From Nansenia antarctica (Eukaryota > Chordata > Actinopteri > Argentiniformes > Microstomatidae), in NCBI GenBank assembly GCA_963989245.1, contig OZ022341.1, positions 43,487,601-43,551,600 of the forward strand: a stretch of DNA of 64,000 bases, read 5' to 3'. This document shows positions 56,777-64,000 of the stretch, in pieces. Under the pieces are notes generated by a model. It was not told the origin of the DNA. It saw nothing but the letters and a program-made list of their open reading frames with translations, and ran no database searches. The position numbers and the translations under genes were made by a program. Positions within the stretch are counted from its first letter, which is position 1. Each line of letters starts with the position of its first letter.

Positions 56777-57373
56777 AGCACTAAACTTCAGAAACTGACG
56801 TGTTTAGTCAGCAAAACAACAAGGGTATTGCGTGTTTGCTTCATGTCTACTTGGTGGTCTACATAACTTTTAACCGTTTTCAAAGACAGGCCACAGGATC
56901 GACATGTAAAAGGACCGGACATTTTGCTGTGTGTGCGGTGTGTGGTGCTATTGATTTAGCACTAACCTGTCCTAACTCTGGAAGCTGAAGTTCAATCCAA
57001 ATCTGTTAAGAAAAAATAAGTGTGAAGCAAATTTCGGAAATGTTATTTCAGAGCTAGATAGCAACATTGTTTGCTCCACGTGTACATGAAGCAGACACCA
57101 GGGAATTCCTTTGTTAGCTAGCTACATGCTAGCTAGCTAGCTACATGCTCCACGTGTATCAAGCAGACATGATCTCTTAGACAGTGTTTCGTTATGGTAA
57201 AAATACGGGAAGATATACATTTGCAGACTAATGTTTATGTAATGACTATTTGAAAACCATGACTTAATGCATAATATAAAGTTCTCACCTCTTAATATCA
57301 AGTTCTCTGCAGCGCGGGACACCGAAAAATTGTGAGCATGACCCCAGAATGAGGGTTTAAATCTCTGATTTTC
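56777..57373. other. upstream region of the transposase-like gene
   Basis: No supported exon, although the first C2H2 finger must have its Cys half somewhere here. The stretch near 57117-57150 contains GCTAGCTA-rich simple sequence. The 68-bp shared block starts at 57374. Confidence 0.4.
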
Positions 57374-57441
57374 ACATCCGGCCATAGGTCCTACCCTTTC
57401 CGGCCATAGGTTGCGCTATGATTCGCTGTGCCAACGATGAC
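57374..57441 (+). repeat. second copy of the 34978-35045 block
   Basis: ATCCGGCCATAGGT, then TTTCCGGCCATAGGT and GCGCTATGATTCGCTG, directly followed by a (GA)n tract. Same orientation as at 34978. Confidence 0.7.
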
Positions 57442-57645
<204 letters not shown>

Positions 57646-57819
57646 ATGTTCTACATGAGCTCCTAGATTTGTACTTATTTTGTCATTTTGAATTGAGAAG
57701 AATTAAGTAAAAGTTAGAACAATGTAAAGACAAGCTCAACAGAAAGAGAGAGAGAAAAAAGAAAGAAAAAAAAGTGGATGCTAGCAGCTGCAGTTGAACA
57801 AAAAACGGACCTTGAAGCT

Positions 57820-58060
57820 AACATTGGATGCTAGCAGCTAACTGTGGACATTGAAGGCTAAAAGTGTATGCTAACAACTAACTGTGGACTTTGAGGGCTA
57901 ACAGTGGATGCTAACAGCTAACTGTGGACTTTGGAAGATAACAGTGGATGCTACCAGCTAACTGTGGACTTTGGAAGATAACAGTGGATGCTACCAGCTA
58001 ACTGTGGACTTTGGAAGATAACAGTGGATGCTAACAGCTAACAGTGGACCCAGAAGCAGC
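57820..58060 (+). repeat. 40-bp tandem repeat upstream of the LINE ORF1
   Basis: Units such as ACAGTGGATGCTACCAGCTA with AACTGTGGACTTTGGAAGAT; exact 40-bp spacing between copies at 57951 and 57991, more diverged copies on both sides (about six). It lies about 230 bp before the LINE ORF1 start and in the same orientation, so it may be the LINE's own 5' UTR. Confidence 0.85.
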
Positions 58061-58289
58061 TAAGTGTGACAATTGGAAGCTAACAAGGAGTGCTAACAAT
58101 AACAGTTGAAACTATATGAAACTAACTGTGGACTTTGGAAGCTAATAGTTGCAGCTGAAATAATTGTAAGATAAGAGTGACAGCTAACAGTGGGTGCTAA
58201 CAGTAGCAGTTGGAAAGCAGGCTCTTTGTTTCACATGATTTTCATCTAAATTATATTCACTCTGCGACTACCACTGTCCAGAGCAGAAC

Positions 58290-60354
58290 ATGAGTGATAT
58301 AATTAACATACACTACCCACCAGAAATAAAAAATGACACAGAGAGAGGCACGTTCAAAATGGAGCTTCTTAAGAGGCAACCAGAAACCCTCTTTGCTGAT
58401 CTTTTTAAAAATGGAGTAATTTGCAATCTCATCTTCTATACTGACAGACCTGAAAGCTGGCACAGAGCCATTATCAACCATCACCCTTCAGTGGTAAAAA
58501 AAGGGCAACAAGGAATGCTGGCAGTTAAAGATCAGGGACCCAGAGGACTCTGACGGCATCATGACAACTGTCAATGTTTATAAAAGTGGTAAAGTCATGG
58601 TGCAGGGGCACTTCAAAACTTTCCAGAACAGTTTCCAGGCACATAAATCTATGGTTGAGAGTGAAGACACCTCCCCTAGGGAACTCCAGCCATGTGCCAG
58701 TAACACAGACAGCACACCAAATGAGGAGGAGCACCCTGATGACACAGAGCAGACCCTGAGCCCTCCACATCAGACCTCCATCACAGAACTTAAGGAACAC
58801 TTCACGCAGTTAGAAATAGAACTGGTGCAGCTCAAAGAAATGGTCCTGAATCAGAATCATAAAGATAAATACTCAGCTGGACTCTTACAACAAGAGGAAA
58901 TGGAACAAACGAGAAAAGAGCAAGAAAGTGTACATGCAACCTGGAAAAAACAATTAACGCAAAACAGAGAACAGCACAACAAAGATCTGTTCACTCTGAA
59001 AGAACAGCTAGAGAGACAGAGAGAAGAGAAAGAGAGCCAGAGGAGAGAGCTCACTGCACTGTCAGAACAGGTGAAAGAGCTAAACCATGAGAGTGACAAC
59101 CACAGAAGAGAAATAGCCGCTCTGAAAGACCATCTGGGAGAACTACAGCTGGAGAAAGAGAGCCATAATGTTCAACTTGTTGCTCTGGCAGAAGAACTTA
59201 AGGAGAGGGACAGAACACTGGACGGTCTGAAGGAACGAATGACTTCTCTCACTGAGTCTGAGCCACACAGGACTGACCATAGTCCACACACAGCAGTGAG
59301 CACCCATGACCGACAGCAGGATGATAACGTCTCTCTACCAGAGAGAGAAGAGTCCAGTAGCCAAACACAGCCAGATGGGCCCATCAGACCAGATAACCTC
59401 TCTCTACCAGAGAGAGAAGAGTCCAGTAGCCACACACAGCCAGATGGGCCCATCAGACCAGACGGCCCCACTGCAAAAGTAGACATTGTGATACTAATCG
59501 ATTCAAATGGAAAATTCATTGATGAGAAAAGGCTTTTCCCCAGGCACAATGTGGTAAAGTTCCGCTGTCCAAACACAGAGGCAGCAATGGGTATGCTATC
59601 TGAGACTCGCCTTGGATCCCCAAGCCATATCCTAATCCACACAGGTACGAATGACCTTAGAGCGCAACAGGAGAGAGTGGCCCTGTCTCTTAGAGCTGTC
59701 GCCGAGAAGGCATGTCACACCTTCCCCAACTCTAAGATAGTGATGTCCACCCTGTTACCAAGGAAGGATTTCCACCCACAGATGATACAAAAAGTGAATG
59801 TCAGCATCTCCAGAGACTGTGAAATGTGGCCAAATGTCCACGTTGCCCACTACCCCTATATAACGGTGGACGATCTTTATGACCCGGTTCACCTCCACAA
59901 AGAAGCAGTTCCACTGTTTACCAAGACACTGAAAGATGTCACACTAAATCGACGATCAACACCCAACAGGAGGAGCAACATGGGAGTCTCGAACACTCAA
60001 ACAACAGAGAGACCAGCCAACAGCATGCCGAGGAGAGCCTTCCAACACAGGCCCAAGCAGCAGCACCTACAACCACCACCACAGCACAGACGTCAGGACA
60101 ACATCAGTCGTATGGATGAAAACCAGTCTGCACCCAGACCCAGGACCTCACCACCTCCAAGACATGTCGTACCACCACCTCCACAGCAGCAGCAGCAGCA
60201 GCAGCAGCAGCCAGGCGGACTGTCCTATGCTGATGTGGTCCGAGGAGCAGCAGGCCCCGCCCACAGCGAACTGAGAACCATCCAGGACATGCTGAGCACT
60301 TTATGCTCTCATCTAATGGGCCACACCCAGCGGCAGTGGTCATTAAGCAGGTAA
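58290..60354 (+). pseudogene. LINE ORF1 protein with esterase domain, one frameshift
   Basis: Nucleic-acid-binding ORF1 protein. The N-terminal part starts MSDIINIHYPPEIKNDTERG. At 58497-58503 a run of seven A changes the frame; with six, the reading would continue through CWQLKIRDPEDSDG into the frame that contains MTTVNVYKSGKVMVQG (58561). A coiled coil follows (about 58780-59250, heptads with many Glu/Lys/Leu). An 18-residue-scale duplication ending PEREESSS(Q/H)TQPDGPIRP comes next, then an SGNH/GDSL-type esterase: ILIDSNGKFIDE (Ser), LIHTGTNDLRAQQ and LYDPVHLHKEAV (Asp/His). The tail is Pro/Gln-rich with a CAG run. Esterase-bearing ORF1 proteins are known from several LINE groups. Confidence 0.85.
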
Positions 60355-60486
60355 TGCTTGTTCATGAAGTAAAAAAAAATATATATATATATACATATCT
60401 AGGCTACATGCCAAGTTACATTGTAAATATGTCATGTTCTAAACTGTTACTTCTTTCTTCTCAACTTAAAATGTCAATTTGTTACA

Positions 60487-63400
60487 GTGTCAATGATACA
60501 ATCGTTTAGCATATCAGTTTGGAATATTCAGGGTTTAAATTCTTATTTATTTGGTTTAAAAAGCAGAAATCTTGAATTTTTAGACAAGGTTACTGGTGTC
60601 GATATTGTTATTTTGCAGGAGACTTGGTGCAAAGGAGATGTCCCTACTGGGTGCCCTCCTAACTATAGAGAGATTATAGTCCCATCAACTAAACTAAATG
60701 GAGTCACCCAGGGCAGAGACTCTGGGGGGATGTTGATATGGTATAAGTCACAACTAGCTGACTCTATAGAAATAAAGAAGAAAGGGAAAAATCACATTTG
60801 GTTAAAAATACAAAAAGATATAATTTCCAGCGAGAAAAGCATTTTTCTATGCGCAATTTATAATCCCCCAATAGAGTCTCCATATTTCAGTGAGGAGATT
60901 TTCTCCATCATAGAAGAAGAGATCAGTCATTTCCAGGCCCAGGGATCTGTGCTGATCATGGGAGATCTAAATTCTAGGACTGGTGAGGAGGTAGACTTTA
61001 CTAGTACTGAAGGTGACAGTTACATCACTGGAGATAACCTTCTTTTTCCTAACCTTACCAACAGGAATAACTATGATAAAACCACAAACAAGAGTGGAAA
61101 ACAAGTGCTGCAGATTTGTAGAGCGTTGGGCCTGTACATTGTCAATGGAAGGCTGCGAGGGGATTCTTTTGGACGGTATACGTATTGTTCAAGACTTGGA
61201 AGCAGCACCGTTGACTATGCTATAACAGATTTAGACCTAAACTCTTTGAGAGCCTTCACAGTAAAAGAACAATCACCTCTATCAGATCACTCCCAGATCA
61301 CTTTATATCTAAAAAGGGCAGACACAGGTAATATATGTTCTCAGTCCTGTAATCTGTATAACATAAAGAGGAAATACAGATGGGCCCCAAACAGTCCAGA
61401 GCAGTACCAGAATGCTATGGTCAGTGAGTCAACACAGTCTCTTCTAGACTCCTTCTTGTCCCAGACTTACCCTCAGAATACTGAAGGTGTAGAGTGCTGT
61501 CTGGCACACATTAACCACATATTTGATCATTTGGCCTCATCCTCAAACTTAAAATGCAAAACAAAACAACAAAAGAAAACAAACAGGGAAAGGTGGTTTG
61601 ATTTAGACTGTAAATCCATTAGGAAGACACTAAGAAATATCTCCAACCAAAAACACAGGAATCCAGAGAGTCAGGAGTTACGCCTTAGTTACTGTGACAC
61701 TTTAAAGCAATATAAAAAAACACTGAGAACAAAAAAAGACCAATATTTACAAAACCAACTAGAATTAATTGAAGAGTCTCTGGGATCAAATAAATTCTTG
61801 GAAAACAGGAACTTATTTACCAAGAAACATAAAAATGAACAATCAATTCAAAATGGTGATACATGGAAAACACATTTTGGGGATCTTTATAGAAACCTAC
61901 AAAGAATGAAGCCCAAGAGCAGATCTCAGATAAATTGAAAACCTTTGAAAGAGCTATTAAGGACTATCAGACCCCACTGGATTTCCCAATCACTGAATTA
62001 GAATTGGAAGACAAACTAAAGGTTCTGCAGAACAAAAAAGCATGTGGGCCTGATGGCATCTTAAACGAGATGATAAAATATACCAATAGAAAATGTAAAT
62101 TGGCCATTCTAAAGGTATTCAACTTGGTACTGAGTGTGGGTCATTTCCCTGAAAGCTGGAGTGAGGGGCTGATTACACCCATTTTCAAGAATGGAGACAA
62201 ATTTGATCCAAACAACTACAGAGGTATCTGTGTAAGTAGTAACCTAGGGAAGTTATTTGGCAGCATTCTAAATTCAAGAATTATATATTTCCTCACAGAG
62301 CACAATGTCTTGTGCAAAAGTCAAATTGGATTCCTCCCAAATTATAGAACATCTGACCACATTTTCACCCTACACACACTAATAGATAAATACACAAATC
62401 AAAACAAAGGAACAATTCATGCATGCTTTGTCGATTTTCAGAAAGCTTTCGACTCAGTTTGGCATGAAGGTTTACTTTTTAAATTAATAGAAAGTGGAAT
62501 AGGGGGAAAGTCATATGATGTCATTAAATCAATATATGAAAATAATAAATTGGCTGTTAAAATTGGTGATAAACACACAGACTTCTTCCCGCAAGGGAGA
62601 GGGGTGAAGCAAGGATGTAACCTCAGCCCCACCCTCTTCAATATATATATTAATGAACTGGCACGGTTATTAGAACAATCACCAGCACCTGCTCTCACCC
62701 TTACTGACACAGACATTAAATGTCTCTTTTATGCAGACGACCTAGTCATACTGTCCCCAACTAAAGAAGGTCTTCAGCAAAGCCTGAACATTCTTCATCA
62801 GTACTGTCAGACTTGGGCCCTGACAGTAAATATGAAGAAGACCAAAATTATGACCTTCCAAAAGCGATCACGGTTACAGAAGAATCAACCAGTGTTCAAA
62901 ATAGGTGGGACCCAAATAGAACGGACAAATACCTATACATACCTAGGTTTACAAATTACTTCCACTGGGAATTTCTGTGCAGCTGTGAAGGAACTCAAAG
63001 ACAAGGCAAAAAGGGCTTTTTATGCCATCAAGCGTTCAATTCAAATCCAAATTCCAATTAGGACATGGCTCAAAATATTTAAATCAGTTATAGAATCAAT
63101 TGCATTGTATGGCAGTGAGGTATGGGGTCCCTTATTACAAAGTGATTGGGCAAAATGGGACAAAAACCCAGTTGAGATCCTGCATGCAGAGTTCTGCAAA
63201 ACTATTATCAGGGTACAAAGAAAATGCCCAAACTCTGCATGCAGGGCTGAATTAGGCCAATATCCTTTACTGCTAAATATACAGAAAAGATCTATTAAAT
63301 TCTGGAGCCATATTAAAAAGAGTGACCCTGCCTGTTACCATTATAAAGCCCTTGCCTGCCAAGAGTTGAACATCCAAAGGAGCCCCCTCAGTCAGCTGGT

Positions 63401-63965
63401 TCTGAAACTAGCTGACCTCTCACCTTCTGACATCACAAACCCCAGACAGCCTCAGTGCAGCTACACTATCACTCAGAAGATTAGACCTAACCAAATTATA
63501 ACTAAAGAAAAAGATAAATACATCACATATTGGAACGAACTCACACAATCACAACACAAACTAGAAACATATTTGGCTCTAAACAGACAGTATACTGTGG
63601 CAGACTACCTAACCACAGTAACTGATAAAAACCTGAGAAAGACTTTGACAATGTACAGACTGAGCGATCATAGTCTGGCAATAGAGAAGGGCAGACACAG
63701 ACAAACCTGGCTGCCCAGAGAGGAGAGGCTGTGCTGTCACTGTGATGACGGAGCTATAGAGACAGAATTACACTTCTTAACACAATGTAAAAACTACACA
63801 AATATTAGAGAGGAGTTCTTCCCAAAATTTGAAACAAATTTCCCAGAATTCCGAAGTATGACAGAAAGGGAAAGATTACCAGCCCTTCTGGGGGAACAGA
63901 AAGAATGTGCAGTTTTGGCTGCAAAATATGTCAATTCCTGTCACAAGAAAAGGGACAACCAGTAG
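60487..63965 (+). pseudogene. LINE ORF2: endonuclease and reverse transcriptase, one frameshift
   Basis: First block (60487-61938): apurinic-type endonuclease with SVWNIQGLNS (Asn), IVILQETWCKGD (Glu), LIMGDLNSRTGEE (Asp, Asn) and SPLSDHSQIT (His). The second frame opens before 61935 and runs to 63965: RT motifs FDPNNYRGICVSSNLGKLF, FVDFQKAFDSVW, GRGVKQGCNLSP and catalytic LFYADDLVILSP (about 62735), then a Cys/His knuckle CCHCDDGAIETELHFLTQC near the C-terminus. The frames change at about 61903, consistent with loss of one base. Without it the ORF would be about 1160 codons, the normal size for this protein. Confidence 0.9.
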
Positions 63966-64000
63966 GACATCTTCTCTGCACCACCTGCTTTATTTTATTT

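Larger units (their letters stand above)
57660..64000 (+). mobile_element. I/Nimb-like LINE, near full length, 3' end outside window
   Basis: Possible 5' UTR with 40-bp repeats, ORF1 (58290-60354), a 130-bp spacer and ORF2 (60487-63965). Domain content and RT wording (FVDFQKAFDSVWHEGLL, RGVKQGCNLSPTLFNIYINE) recall the I/Nimb group of fish LINEs. Only one frameshift is visible in each ORF, so this is a young copy. The 5' boundary is uncertain and the 3' end lies beyond 64000. Confidence 0.85.

Overview
This is a transposon-saturated piece of a vertebrate nuclear genome, almost certainly a ray-finned (teleost) fish. The host genes have short GT-AG introns. The mobile elements are a set typical of fish genomes: Tc1, several hAT families, ISL2EU, a Ty3/Gypsy chromovirus, DIRS, an L1-like LINE, an I/Nimb-like LINE, and SINEs derived from tRNA and 5S rRNA. 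I see no bacterial-style operons, CRISPR arrays or working RNA genes. All calls come from reading the sequence by eye; no database search was possible.

Host genes: an intact four-exon cytoplasmic poly(A)-binding protein gene lies on the minus strand (775-3957). A decayed minus-strand intelectin gene spans 10363-22763: signal-peptide exon at 22.7 kb, fibrinogen-like exons at 10.4-12.3 kb, one frameshift, and no 3' exons in the window. An intact six-exon gene for a SAM-like-domain protein lies at 50679-53801 (minus). Loose exons of the same fish-expanded family occur at 0.4 kb and 5.1-6.2 kb. Directly upstream of the intact gene, in the same orientation, is a frameshifted C2H2-finger gene with a CACTA/KDZ-like transposase core (54358-56776).

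Mobile elements are heavily nested, and target-site duplications (TSDs) let the order be read. (a) Intelectin intron 1 received a Gypsy element (12923-22618). A hAT element (17416-21920) then entered the Gypsy, and a second non-autonomous hAT (19256-20879) entered the hAT transposase exon. (b) A plus-strand gene of an unnamed transposon-like family (pieces between 25172 and 34600) was hit by an LTR element now reduced to a solo LTR (25374-31283). That LTR was hit by a tRNA-derived SINE (25718-31219), and the SINE by a two-gene ISL2EU element (25866-30963). The same gene also took a hAT MITE (31748-33398). (c) Two pieces of a Ginger-type integrase (35.9-36.05 kb and 42.3-42.6 kb) are separated by a structurally complete DIRS element (36400-42285) with inverted terminal repeats, an internal complementary region and a tyrosine recombinase. 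(d) A second copy of the unnamed family lies on the minus strand (43.36-48.55 kb). It carries a hAT MITE (45649-46824) and, at its edge, another long-TIR element (46831-48401).

The right end (58290 to beyond 64000) is an almost intact I/Nimb-like LINE. It has an esterase-domain ORF1 and an endonuclease/reverse transcriptase ORF2, each broken by one single-base frameshift, and is preceded by 40-bp tandem repeats that may belong to its 5' UTR. The best candidates for under-described biology are the SAM-protein/transposase gene pair, the unnamed PIN-like transposon family, the two-gene ISL2EU element, and a textbook -1 frameshift signal at the Gypsy gag/pol junction.
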